Source: Gottfriedia sp002574545
GTDB taxonomy: Bacteria; Bacillota; Bacilli; Bacillales; Bacillaceae_G
NCBI GenBank assembly: GCA_052180195.1
Contig: CP197469.1
Direction: 5' to 3' (one strand)
Length of the DNA: 64,000 bases
The translations under genes and the position numbers were made by a program. Each line of letters opens with the position of its first letter. Position 1 is the first letter of the stretch. The notes below the pieces were generated by a model that was not told the DNA's origin, searched no databases, and worked only from the letters and a program-made list of their open reading frames with translations. Shown here one piece after another: positions 54,216-62,689 of this stretch.

Positions 54216-55031
54216 ATGAACGTAGGAATCATAGGTACAGGAAATATGGGTACCATTTTGCTCAATGGATTAATAAAATCAAATGCAGTAAAGCCCTCCG
54301 AATTAACTATTACAAACCGGTCAATGTATAAAGCTTATGAGCTAAAAAATATATATCCTGATTTAAATGTTGTTGAGACTGCTAAAGAAGTAATTACCGC
54401 TTCAGAAATTGTATTAGTTTGCGTAAAACCTTTAGAAATGCAACCACTTTTATCATCTTTACAAAAACATTTCACTAAAAAACATTGTGTTATATCAATC
54501 ACTAGTCCAATTAAAGTTGAACAAATTGAAGCGATCTTACCTTGTCAAGTTGCACGCGTTATTCCAAGCATTACGAATCAAGCGTTGAGTGGGGTAACTT
54601 TAGTTAATTTCGGGAATCGTTGTACTGCCAAATGTAAGGAGCAAATAATCGAACTTTTTTCGAATATCTCTAAACCGGTCATGATTACAGAAGATATCAC
54701 AAGAGTTTCATCAGATATCGCAAGCTGTGGGCCCGCTTTTTTTAGTTACTTGCTTCAAAAGTTTATTGATGCGGCTGTTTGTCAAACCTCAATTTCGAAG
54801 GAGCAAGCAACAATCTTGGCAGAAGAAATGATTATTGGTTTTGGAAAACTAATTGAACAAAAACATTTTACGCTTGAAACCCTTCAAGAAAAGGTATGTG
54901 TAAAAGGCGGAATTACTGGAGAAGGTATTAAAGTATTAGAGGCCCGGGTAGGAGATTTATTCGAAGAAATTTTTGAAAAAACACATGATAAGTTTGATAA
55001 GGAAATTGAGCGTGTAAAGGAACAATTTTGA
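54216..55031 (+). CDS. comER: ComER, late competence protein / pyrroline-5-carboxylate reductase homologue
   Basis: A 271-residue NAD(P)-binding protein of the P5CR family: IIGTGNMGTILLNG at the N-terminus is the Rossmann motif and KGGITGEGIKVLE the late conserved block. In B. subtilis it lies in reverse orientation beside comEA, as here, and is linked to sporulation/biofilm regulation rather than DNA uptake. Start at ATG after GGAAGGGATG. Confidence 0.9.
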   Translation: MNVGIIGTGNMGTILLNGLIKSNAVKPSELTITNRSMYKAYELKNIYPDLNVVETAKEVITASEIVLVCVKPLEMQPLLSSLQKHFTKKHCVISITSPIKVEQIEAILPCQVARVIPSITNQALSGVTLVNFGNRCTAKCKEQIIELFSNISKPVMITEDITRVSSDIASCGPAFFSYLLQKFIDAAVCQTSISKEQATILAEEMIIGFGKLIEQKHFTLETLQEKVCVKGGITGEGIKVLEARVGDLFEEIFEKTHDKFDKEIERVKEQF

Positions 55032-55107
55032 TTCTTAAAAATGATTATACAGCTTTATTGTATTCGTAACAAAAATGCAAAAATTAATTTTGTTGGCCTT
55101 ATAAAGT

Positions 55108-55150
55108 AAAAAACCCTTTAAGAAAAGGAATTTTCATTAAAGGGTTTTTT
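55108..55150. terminator. Bidirectional terminator between comER and yqeM
   Basis: AAAAAACCCTTTAA and TTAAAGGGTTTTTT pair around a 15-base loop between convergent genes. Confidence 0.9.
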
Positions 55151-55892
55151 ATTTTTTCATTGCTATAAAAAAGATTCGTTCAGAAGTATCCTCTACATCT
55201 TCATCGAAATCTGCTATGATTTCTTTCACTTCAAATCCAGTTTGATTTAACAAAGATTTATACGTATTTATTGGAAATGTTCTTTGATTGTGATACTCTT
55301 CAAAGCGTTCATATAAATCACGATTTTCCTCTTTCATAAAGAAAACTAAATCATGTTCGACACTTAATGGGTATTCTCCTTGCGTACAAGACCAAACTAA
55401 GCTTAACTCTGCATCATCAATAAAAAATGTCTCTTCACCAAAGATTTCTTCAATTTTATAAGGTGAATGTACATCAAATAAAAACAAGCCATTATCTTTT
55501 AAGCTTTCATTTACTTTTTTAAAGGTTTGTTTTACTTGATCTTCTGTTTCTAAATAGTTAAGTGAATCACAGAAAATTGTTACACAATCTAATTGGTCAA
55601 ATCCTTCTAATTCCACCATATTTTGTTGAAAAAAAGGAATATTAACTTTTTCTAATTCTGCTTTTGCCATTGCGACACTTAACATTTCCTCAGATAAATC
55701 TACCCCACTAATTGAATAATTCAATTTTGCTAATAAGATGGGTAATGTACCTGTTCCACACCCTATATCTAAAATTTGAGGCTGAAGCATTTCATATTTT
55801 TGAAATACATTTTTTAGGAATTGAACCCATTTTTCATAAGGGACATCATTCATTAACTGATCATACAAATACGCGAAGCGATTGTATGTCAT
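55149..55892 (-). CDS. yqeM: Class I SAM-dependent methyltransferase YqeM
   Basis: A 247-residue methyltransferase. Motif I is ILDIGCGTGTLPILLAKL (about residues 39-56), motif II YSISGVDLSEEML, and DCVTIFCDSLNYL the post-motif acidic block. Substrate unknown. It overlaps the rsfS stop by four bases and ends the yqeG-yqeM operon. B. subtilis has the same order. Confidence 0.88.
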   Translation of the reverse strand: MTYNRFAYLYDQLMNDVPYEKWVQFLKNVFQKYEMLQPQILDIGCGTGTLPILLAKLNYSISGVDLSEEMLSVAMAKAELEKVNIPFFQQNMVELEGFDQLDCVTIFCDSLNYLETEDQVKQTFKKVNESLKDNGLFLFDVHSPYKIEEIFGEETFFIDDAELSLVWSCTQGEYPLSVEHDLVFFMKEENRDLYERFEEYHNQRTFPINTYKSLLNQTGFEVKEIIADFDEDVEDTSERIFFIAMKK

Positions 55893-56245
55893 GAAAGAAG
55901 CTCTCCATAAACATCAAGAGAAGGAGCATCTCCCCATAACTTTTCTAGGTTATAATAGCTTCTTTCGTCACGATGGAAAATATGAACGACAACGTCACCG
56001 ATGTCGACTAAAACCCAACGAGCTTCGTCAAAGCCTTCTAAACGTTTAACATCTTTACCATTTTTTTGAGCTTGATCTTTCACTTCTCTTGCAATAGCCT
56101 GAACTTGCTTATCTGAATTACCGTGACAAATAATGAAATAATCTGCAATTGCAGAGATTCCTTTCATATCTAATACGACTAAATCTTCTGCTTTTTTATC
56201 GTCAGCAGCATTTACAGCTAGCATCATTAATTCTTTTTCATTCAT
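55889..56245 (-). CDS. rsfS: Ribosome silencing factor RsfS
   Basis: A 118-residue protein that binds ribosomal protein L14 and blocks subunit joining in starvation. Contains DYFIICHGNSDKQVQAIA (about 36-53) and WVLVDIGDVVVHIFHRDER, both diagnostic of the Iojap/RsfS family. Five bp after yqeK, four-base overlap with yqeM. Confidence 0.96.
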   Translation of the reverse strand: MNEKELMMLAVNAADDKKAEDLVVLDMKGISAIADYFIICHGNSDKQVQAIAREVKDQAQKNGKDVKRLEGFDEARWVLVDIGDVVVHIFHRDERSYYNLEKLWGDAPSLDVYGELLS

Positions 56246-56250
56246 TCCTT

Positions 56251-56826
56251 TTATTCCCCCTGGCTTTTAACTTGTTTTAATATAGAGTTATATGTTTTAA
56301 CCGTTAATGGGTAAACTGTTTGTTCTTTATTAATCAAAAATGTAATTGTATTTTTTAGTGCAAATAATAAAGCTTGATCCAAATCTTGATTCGCTAATTC
56401 CCGAGCTTGCTCTACACCTGGAAAACTACGATTAGGTTCAATATAATCTGCTACATATATTACTTTATCTAATAAATTCATGTCTTCATGACCACTTGTA
56501 TGATATGTGATTGCTTGTAATATCTCTTGATCATCAATTCCATATTCATGTTCAGTAAGAAATGCACCAACAGGAGCATGCCATAATTCTTTATTGTACT
56601 TCAAAAGATTTAATGAAAGCTTATTGTCTTCCATAATTGATTTTAATTCTTTAATCGGCATGCATTTTGCGACATCATGGAAAATTGCAGCTAGTTCTGC
56701 TTTTTTTACATCCGCACCGTACTTTTCGGCTAGTCTAACTGCAGTTTCCATCACACCAATAGTATGTGTAAAACGCCCGTTCGTTAGTTTTTCTTTTACA
56801 AATGTAAGTGCTTTTTGTTTATCCAT
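56251..56826 (-). CDS. yqeK: HD-domain hydrolase YqeK, symmetrical Ap4A hydrolase
   Basis: A 191-residue HD-superfamily phosphohydrolase. Metal ligands appear as GRFTHTIGVMETA (His), AAIFHDVAKC (HD, about residues 48-49) and THHTSGH-like YHTSGHEDMN. Homologues hydrolyse diadenosine tetraphosphate. It starts at ATG after GAGGAGA. In B. subtilis nadD precedes it, but here yhbY is only 37 bp upstream. Confidence 0.9.
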   Translation of the reverse strand: MDKQKALTFVKEKLTNGRFTHTIGVMETAVRLAEKYGADVKKAELAAIFHDVAKCMPIKELKSIMEDNKLSLNLLKYNKELWHAPVGAFLTEHEYGIDDQEILQAITYHTSGHEDMNLLDKVIYVADYIEPNRSFPGVEQARELANQDLDQALLFALKNTITFLINKEQTVYPLTVKTYNSILKQVKSQGE

Positions 56827-56863
56827 TAATCCGCTTCTCCTCTAATTAACGGTATTTAACATA

Positions 56864-57154
56864 TTAAGGTAATACGATTGTTTTATTTTCTTCAGACTCT
56901 TTATATAAAACAATTGTATGTCCAATTACTTGTACAAGTTCAGCGTTTGTTCCTTCAACTAACTGATCTGCTACATCGTAACGATCATCATCGCAATTTT
57001 GAAGTATACTTACTTTTAAAAGTTCCCTTACTTCAAGCGCTTCTGAAATTTGTTTAACCATATTTTCATTAACTCCACCTTTTCCTACTTGAAAAATAGG
57101 GTTCAAGTGATGAGCTTTCGAACGTAAAAATCTTTTTTGTTTACCTGTTAACAT
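56864..57154 (-). CDS. yhbY: Ribosome assembly RNA-binding protein YhbY (CRM domain)
   Basis: A 96-residue CRM-domain protein that binds pre-50S particles. KQKRFLRSKAHHLNPIFQVGKGGVNENMV is the conserved N-terminal half with the GxxG loop. B. subtilis name yqeI. It overlaps aroE by seven bases. Confidence 0.93.
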   Translation of the reverse strand: MLTGKQKRFLRSKAHHLNPIFQVGKGGVNENMVKQISEALEVRELLKVSILQNCDDDRYDVADQLVEGTNAELVQVIGHTIVLYKESEENKTIVLP

Positions 57155-57984
57155 TTTGTTCCTCCAAGTTTTCTTTCTAATAATGAGTAAGCATCAATCG
57201 TATTTGGAAAAATTCCCGTCCACTCTTGAAATGCTAATGCTCCTTGATAAATAAACATCGGTAATCCGTTTTGTATTGTCGCATTTCTTTCTTCAGCTTC
57301 TTTTAAAAATACTGTTTTAAATGGACTATAAATAAGATCCGATACAATTGCATCTGGTAATAAATTAGTTAGTGCTAACGGCGTGCTATTTTCATTTGGT
57401 TTCATTCCAACAGAAGTTGTTTGAATGATAAGAGAAAATTGACCTAAATGTTCTTCAGCATCTGAAATTGACATAATATTAACTTCATTCATCAGCTTAC
57501 CATCTAGAAGAGCCTCTGCTTTTTCTAACGTTCGGTTGGTGACTGTAATACGCTTAACACCCAAGTGAAGTAAGCTATAAAGAATCGCTCTCGCTGCACC
57601 ACCTGCACCGATAATCAATATCTTTTCTTCTTCAATCGGATTTTTCAAAACATAGGATAATCCTCTACAATACCCGATACCATCAGTATTTTTACCATAC
57701 AGTTTTCCATTTTTATTGATAACTGTATTTACAGCTCCAATTGCTTTTGCTAGTGGATCAATTTCATCTAAGTACTGCATAATTTCTACTTTTAGTGGTG
57801 CTGTAACATTAAATCCTTTTACAGTTGAACGAAATTCTGTCATAACTGATTTTAATTCTGCTATCCCAACTTCTTTTGCTAAATAGTGACCCGAGATATG
57901 ATTAGAGTCAAACCATTCATTATGCATAGTTGGAGACATTGAATGACCAATCGGTTGACCGATTACATAGTATTGGTCTTTCAT
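57148..57984 (-). CDS. aroE: Shikimate dehydrogenase
   Basis: A 278-residue NADPH-dependent enzyme of aromatic amino acid synthesis, reducing 3-dehydroshikimate. IGHSMSPTMHNEWF gives the substrate loop, GFNVTAPLKVEIM the catalytic Lys (about 65-70), GAGGAARAI the NADP loop and TNRTLEKAE the second NADP-binding block. The frame opens at a TTG 15 bases upstream; the ATG at 57984 is eight bases after GGGGG. Shares the yqeG-yqeM operon. Confidence 0.95.
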   Translation of the reverse strand: MKDQYYVIGQPIGHSMSPTMHNEWFDSNHISGHYLAKEVGIAELKSVMTEFRSTVKGFNVTAPLKVEIMQYLDEIDPLAKAIGAVNTVINKNGKLYGKNTDGIGYCRGLSYVLKNPIEEEKILIIGAGGAARAILYSLLHLGVKRITVTNRTLEKAEALLDGKLMNEVNIMSISDAEEHLGQFSLIIQTTSVGMKPNENSTPLALTNLLPDAIVSDLIYSPFKTVFLKEAEERNATIQNGLPMFIYQGALAFQEWTGIFPNTIDAYSLLERKLGGTKC

Positions 57985-58006
57985 TCCTCTCGCCCCCAAA
58001 TTATTC

Positions 58007-59116
58007 TTATATAATAGAATTACGAAGAGTTACAGCTACACCTTTTGGTACATAAGCAACAATTTTAGCACCAGGTTCATTCACTGTGATCCAACCTAAC
58101 CCTGAATAAACTATATCAGTTTTAGCATCTTTTATCATAAATTCATGCTTCACTAATTTCGGAAGCTCATTTATTTGTTCACCATATGGTGGAACTAATA
58201 ATTCCCCAGCTTGTCTTTCATATAAATCATCAGCATTTTCTTGTTTAGTACGATGAATTGTTAATTCGTTTGAGAAGTGGCAAGTAAAAGAACGTCTTCC
58301 ACCCTCTAAATAATCAAAACGAGCTAACCCACCAAAGAATAATGTTTGCCCCTCATTTAATTGATAAACCATAGGCTTAATTTCTTTTTTCGGTGTAATA
58401 ATCTTTAAACCTTTTTTATCAACGAAATGAGCCATTTGATGATGATTAATAATACCTGGAGTATCGATTAGATCACTCTCGTCATCAAGTGGGATTTGAA
58501 TCATATCAAGTGTTGTTCCTGGAAAATGCGAAGTAGTAATAATATTACTATTTTCTTCACTATAACGTTTAATCATCGTATTAATAAAGGTTGATTTACC
58601 AACATTAGTACAACCTACTACGTATACATCCTTACCTTCACGATGCTTCTCAATACTTTCAGCTAATTCATCTATGCCAGTGCCTTTGACTGCACTAATT
58701 AAATGAACACCTGCAGGTTTTAATCCCCAACGTTTTGCAGTTCCGCTCATCCATTGAGTCAGCTTATTTTTCTTAACTGACTTTGGTATTAAATCCGCCT
58801 TATTTCCAACTAATAATATTTTATTGTTTCCAACGAATCGATTAATCCCATTTAACCAACTGCCTGAAAAATCAAAAATATCTACTACTTTTATAACAAG
58901 ACAGTCCTTAGAACCAATCCCATTTAAGATACGAATAAAGTCAGAATCAGTCAACTCGACATCTTGAATCTCATTATAGTTTTTTAGACGGAAACAGCGT
59001 TGACAAATAATCTCTTCTTTTTCTAATGAAGATGGTGGTGCATATCCAAGTTTGTCTTTATCCTCTGTTTGAATTTCAACTCCACAACCAATACATCTTA
59101 CTACTGTAGTACTCAC
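58007..59116 (-). CDS. yqeH: Circularly permuted ribosome biogenesis GTPase YqeH
   Basis: A 369-residue GTPase for 30S assembly. An N-terminal zinc finger (C-x2-C at CIGC and CQRC) precedes permuted G motifs: NKADL (G4), SAVKGTG (G5), GCTNVGKST (G1, about 170), then DTPG (G3). Overlaps yqeG by four bases, as expected for translational coupling. Confidence 0.96.
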   Translation of the reverse strand: MSTTVVRCIGCGVEIQTEDKDKLGYAPPSSLEKEEIICQRCFRLKNYNEIQDVELTDSDFIRILNGIGSKDCLVIKVVDIFDFSGSWLNGINRFVGNNKILLVGNKADLIPKSVKKNKLTQWMSGTAKRWGLKPAGVHLISAVKGTGIDELAESIEKHREGKDVYVVGCTNVGKSTFINTMIKRYSEENSNIITTSHFPGTTLDMIQIPLDDESDLIDTPGIINHHQMAHFVDKKGLKIITPKKEIKPMVYQLNEGQTLFFGGLARFDYLEGGRRSFTCHFSNELTIHRTKQENADDLYERQAGELLVPPYGEQINELPKLVKHEFMIKDAKTDIVYSGLGWITVNEPGAKIVAYVPKGVAVTLRNSII

Positions 59117-59634
59117 TTTTTATCCTCCCATTGTAGTAATCCTTGCTTCCTTAAAGATGAAAGAATTCTACGTTCTACCATTCGATTAAATCTTGTCCAA
59201 ATTCCATCTGTACTTGCAACTGGAACAACTAAAATAGTATGAATTCCTTGACGATTGCCTCCAAATACGTCTGTCAGCAATTGATCTCCTATCATCACGA
59301 CTTCATTTGGCTTTAAATTCATTTGTTTATAAGCCTTTTTATATGATGTTGCTAGTGGTTTACGTGCACGGTGAATGAATGGAATGCCAAGTGGATCACA
59401 AAACTTTCCAACACGCTCAGCATTGTTATTCGATACAACTGTAATTTTAATCCCTGCATCGTCCATGCTTTTGAACCATTTCGTTAGCTCTGGAGTAGCT
59501 AATGGACGGTCCCATTCTACTAACGTATTATCTAAATCAGTAATGATCCCTTTTATTCCTAAGCTTTTTAAATGCTCAGGCGTAATTGCATAAACATTAT
59601 TAACAGTCTCACTCGGTAAAAATTTATTAAACAT
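59113..59634 (-). CDS. yqeG: HAD-superfamily phosphatase YqeG
   Basis: A 173-residue HAD phosphatase (subfamily IIIA). Motif I ITDLDNTLVEWD (about residues 34-45) holds the nucleophile Asp, VVSNNNAERV is motif II and VMIGDQLLTDVFGGN motif IV. Related to phosphatidylglycerophosphate phosphatases, but its substrate is unproved. It heads the yqeG-yqeH-aroE-yhbY-yqeK-rsfS-yqeM operon; sda lies divergently. Confidence 0.93.
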   Translation of the reverse strand: MFNKFLPSETVNNVYAITPEHLKSLGIKGIITDLDNTLVEWDRPLATPELTKWFKSMDDAGIKITVVSNNNAERVGKFCDPLGIPFIHRARKPLATSYKKAYKQMNLKPNEVVMIGDQLLTDVFGGNRQGIHTILVVPVASTDGIWTRFNRMVERRILSSLRKQGLLQWEDKK

Positions 59635-59691
59635 TATTACACCTCAATATATTCTTAAAATCGTTCGACAAATAACTACAATCATTCTAAC

Positions 59692-59791
59692 TGTGGATAA
59701 ATCTATACACATTATCCTTTGTCCAAGAGCCTGCCTTTTTAGAATATATAAACAAATTACCCACAACTTATCCACCTATTTCTGTGGATAA
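59692..59791. promoter_or_regulatory. DnaA-box cluster upstream of sda
   Basis: Perfect boxes (TGTGGATAA, i.e. TTATCCACA on the other strand) occur at 59692-59700 and 59783-59791. One-mismatch boxes are at 59703-59711, 59757-59765 (TTACCCACA) and 59768-59776 (TTATCCACC). In B. subtilis DnaA binds ahead of sda and activates it when replication initiates. Confidence 0.85.
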
Positions 59792-59892
59792 ACGAACGAT
59801 TGTTCTATTTTTAAAAATTTGATACATTAAGTTTACGAAGAAATTCAAAAACTTTTCTCACTCGGAGGTGAATGCCCAACCGGGCAAAAATT

Positions 59893-60033
59893 ATGTACAA
59901 ATTAAATGATGAGTTGTTACTTGAGTCTTACAAAAAAGCTCTAGGTTTACAGCTTGATCCTGCCTTCATTTATTTAATTGAAAAAGAAATTAAACGAAGA
60001 GGTCTAGATTATTATATAAAAAAAACATCTTAA
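59893..60033 (+). CDS. sda: Sporulation histidine kinase inhibitor Sda
   Basis: A 46-residue checkpoint protein (starts MYKLNDELLLESYKKALG) that binds KinA and blocks the phosphorelay when replication is incomplete. It forms the helical hairpin with IEKEIKRRGL as the second helix, matching the B. subtilis protein in length and pattern. Two starts are possible: ATG 59893, 22 bases from the GGAGGTG, or ATG 59872, in frame and only one base after it. A hairpin GCCC-AACC-GGGC in the 22-base gap could bring ATG 59893 to about ten bases, and length supports that start. Confidence 0.92.
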   Translation: MYKLNDELLLESYKKALGLQLDPAFIYLIEKEIKRRGLDYYIKKTS

Positions 60034-60106
60034 ACATTTTTATTATTTTCAATATGCGCAAATAATACAAGTGAAATTAAAATACAAGCACTCTTTACAA
60101 TAACAG

Positions 60107-60136
60107 AAAAAGAACCATCTTTCTATACGATGGCTC
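60107..60136 (-). terminator. Terminator behind psd
   Basis: GAACCATC and GATGGCTC pair, and the minus strand continues with five Ts. It lies 25 bp after the psd stop. Confidence 0.7.
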
Positions 60137-60161
60137 CCATTTCGTGAAAAAAAGTGCATAC

Positions 60162-60941
60162 TTAGTGTAATTTACCTAGATTTTGACCAACTCTGATTGC
60201 TTGGCCAGATTTAAGGTTCAAATTTGGTGTAAAACTATTCGCTTCAAAAAGTAAAACAACTGTAGAACCGAAAGAAAAATACCCTACTTCTTCACCTTTT
60301 TTCAAACGCTTTTCTTTATTAGTTACTACGATTGTGTTAACAAACATAGCACCAACTTTTATCATTGCAACATGTTTATTGTTTTCAGAGCATAACACTT
60401 CTGAAATAACTCGATAATTTTTTGAAAGTGGATCTTTACCATACGTTAATCCTGCTTTATTAACGGGATAAGATTTAGCACCTAACTCGAATTGTGATAC
60501 AATTTCGCCTTCGATTGGGCTATGTATACGATGATAATGGCTAGGACTTAAATACAATACCATATAATAGCCTTCATCATATTTATTTGCCATCTCCTTA
60601 GAACCTAACATCTCAATAATGCTATATGTCTTTCCTTTTACGACAAATTTAATATCCATTTCAATTTTCCCACATGACTCTAACACACCGTCTACCGGAC
60701 AAGCTAATTCACTTTCACCAGCATGAATCGGTCTAGCATTTTGCTTTAATTCTCTAGTAAACAAGGCATGTAAAGTAGGAAATACAGTCTCTTTACTCTC
60801 ATCCATATTTAAATTAAACGCTTTAATATAAGGAGTAATAAACACTTTACTAAATCGAGAAGTAGCAAGCTTACGTAAAAGACTAGAAGTAAAACGATTA
60901 TTCGTCAACTCTATAAACAAACGATAAAAACTCTGTTTCAT
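60162..60941 (-). CDS. psd: Phosphatidylserine decarboxylase
   Basis: A 259-residue membrane-associated enzyme that makes phosphatidylethanolamine. It is cut at the conserved GST (YFSFGSTVVLLFE, about residue 228) so that the Ser becomes the pyruvoyl group of the alpha chain. PVDGVLESCGKIE and SPSHYHRIHSPIEGEI are the catalytic Asp and His regions. ATG 60941 has AGGAGT; the longer frame starts with TTG. Single gene beside sda. Confidence 0.93.
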   Translation of the reverse strand: MKQSFYRLFIELTNNRFTSSLLRKLATSRFSKVFITPYIKAFNLNMDESKETVFPTLHALFTRELKQNARPIHAGESELACPVDGVLESCGKIEMDIKFVVKGKTYSIIEMLGSKEMANKYDEGYYMVLYLSPSHYHRIHSPIEGEIVSQFELGAKSYPVNKAGLTYGKDPLSKNYRVISEVLCSENNKHVAMIKVGAMFVNTIVVTNKEKRLKKGEEVGYFSFGSTVVLLFEANSFTPNLNLKSGQAIRVGQNLGKLH

Positions 60942-61232
60942 CAATGTACTCCTAACTAAAATTATATATATAAATTTATAACATATAATACCAAAACTAA
61001 CAAAACCCTAAATGAACTAATTGATGCTACAATACTTAAAATAATGTGCACTCTCTACATCTTTGAACCCTTGCCTAATTCCTACAACCGCTCCTTTATT
61101 ATTCTATTTTTCCAACAACTTGAAAAAATCCCAGTACTTTACTTGACTGACACTAACTATTCACCAAGATTTCACACTGAGTTCACATTAAGCTGGTAAT
61201 ATACTGATGTAATATACATTAGGAGGTTGCCT

Positions 61233-61850
61233 ATGTTGAAAGATCAAAGCTTAGGTGAATGGACTAACACACTTTTAATATATAAATTTGCGTTAGATGA
61301 AATCAATACTAAAATTAGAATTTTAAATGAAGAATTTACTTTAACTCACAATCATAATCCAATTGAACACGTAAAATCACGCTTAAAAAAACCAGAAAGT
61401 ATAATAGAAAAGCTTGAGCGAAAAGGATTAGAACTAACACAATATAATCTGGAACATTATATCAGTGATATAGCTGGAGTTCGTATTAGTTGTTCATTTA
61501 TTAGTGATATTTATATGATTTATGAACTATTAAAACAACAAGACGATATTTATATAATAGAAATAAAAGATTATATTAAAAATCCAAAACCAAATGGCTA
61601 TAAAAGCTTTCATATGATTATAGAAATTCCAATTTTCCTAGCTTCTGAAACAAAAAGAGTAAAAGTGGAAATTCAAATTAGAACGGTTGCGATGGATTTC
61701 TGGGCAAGCCTTGAACATAAGATTTTTTACAAATACAATAAAAAGGTCCCAAAAGCAATTATCGAAAGCTTAAATGAAGCATCCGCAACAGTAAATTCAT
61801 TAGACTATAAAATGGAAATGATTAGAGATCAAGTAGAACAGTTGAATTAA
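61233..61850 (+). CDS. Small alarmone synthetase (RelP/RelQ-type GTP pyrophosphokinase)
   Basis: A 205-residue enzyme making (p)ppGpp from GTP/GDP and ATP. It contains only the synthetase domain: HVKSRLKKPESIIEKLERKG (ATP-binding basic segment), SDIAGVRISCSFISDIYMI (catalytic Asp) and NPKPNGYKSFHMIIEIPI (substrate loop), ending QIRTVAMDFWASLEHKIFYKY (catalytic Glu). There is no hydrolase, TGS or ACT domain. ATG 61233 lies six bases from AGGAGG. It is monocistronic, without the NAD kinase gene that accompanies relQ in B. subtilis. Confidence 0.9.
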   Translation: MLKDQSLGEWTNTLLIYKFALDEINTKIRILNEEFTLTHNHNPIEHVKSRLKKPESIIEKLERKGLELTQYNLEHYISDIAGVRISCSFISDIYMIYELLKQQDDIYIIEIKDYIKNPKPNGYKSFHMIIEIPIFLASETKRVKVEIQIRTVAMDFWASLEHKIFYKYNKKVPKAIIESLNEASATVNSLDYKMEMIRDQVEQLN

Positions 61851-61937
61851 TCTTGGCAGGAGTTTGGAATAGAACTTGGAAGATAATAACTTTTCTCTTC
61901 CCTACCCTGCTAATCGAAAATTAAATTAAAATTTAAG

Positions 61938-61968
61938 AAAACAAGGTATATGAACATACCTTGTTTTT
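61938..61968 (+). terminator. Terminator hairpin, left copy, behind the alarmone synthetase
   Basis: AAAACAAGGTATA with a complementary ATACCTTGTTTTT arm forms a strong stem. It is identical over 31 bases to the copy at 62488-62518, on the other side of array 2. Confidence 0.85.
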
Positions 61969-62066
61969 GGAGTGTTGAAGAATGAGCTTGTCAACTACGC
62001 TAATTTTTAGTTGATTTGCACTAAAACCTGTCATGAGTAAGGAACTTTCTAATTTATGCTGGTTTA

Positions 62067-62405
62067 CTTCCTCATGAACCTGTTATGAGGAAGTATCTTT
62101 CTAATTTTAGCTGATTTACTTCCTCATGAACCTGTTATGAGGAAGTATCTTTCTAATTTTTGCTGGTTTACTTCTTCATGAACCTGTTATGAGGAAGTAT
62201 CTTTCTAATTTTCGCTGGTTTACTTCCTCATGAACCTGTTATGAGGAAGTATCTTTCTAATTTTTGCTGGTTTACTTCCGCATGAACCTGTTATGAGGAA
62301 GTATCTTTCTAATTTTTGCTGGTTTACTTCCTCATGAACCTGTTATGAGGAAGTATCTTTCTAATTTTCGCTGATTTACTTCCTCATGAACCTGTTATGA
62401 GGAAG
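62067..62405. repeat. Tandem array 2: seven copies of the 52-bp hairpin repeat
   Basis: Hairpins start at 62067, 62119, 62171, 62223, 62275, 62327 and 62379, a strict 52-bp period. Each has CTTCCTCAT, the nine-base loop GAACCTGTT and ATGAGGAAG; copies 3 and 5 have one change in the left arm. The 25-bp spacers (TATCTTTCTAATTTTTGCTG core) are related to those of array 1, which has the same period and the same strand polarity. A decayed copy precedes it at about 62031. It occupies the 839-bp gap before the CPBP gene; I see no coding frame. Confidence 0.95.
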
Positions 62406-62487
62406 TATCTTTCTAATTTTTGCTTAAATAATATAGTACTTAGACTTTTGTCGTTCTATATTGACAATGTTTTATTTCAATAGCCTT

Positions 62488-62518
62488 AAAACAAGGTATA
62501 TGAACATACCTTGTTTTT
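62488..62518 (+). terminator. Terminator hairpin, right copy
   Basis: Second identical copy of the 31-bp terminator, 550 bp from the first. No gene ends directly before it, so its place is probably due to duplication. Confidence 0.75.
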
Positions 62519-62689
62519 ACTTTAATTAGATTAAGTACAATTTCAACTATCATATAATCTACTCAATCTTTCATATATTTTAAAATATAGATTCTTTCAC
62601 TTTAAATTTAAGATAAAATAGGATATGTTAGTATAAATGTAAATTCGAAAGTTTATGAACAGATAGGTCAAAAAAATGGAGGAGCCGAT

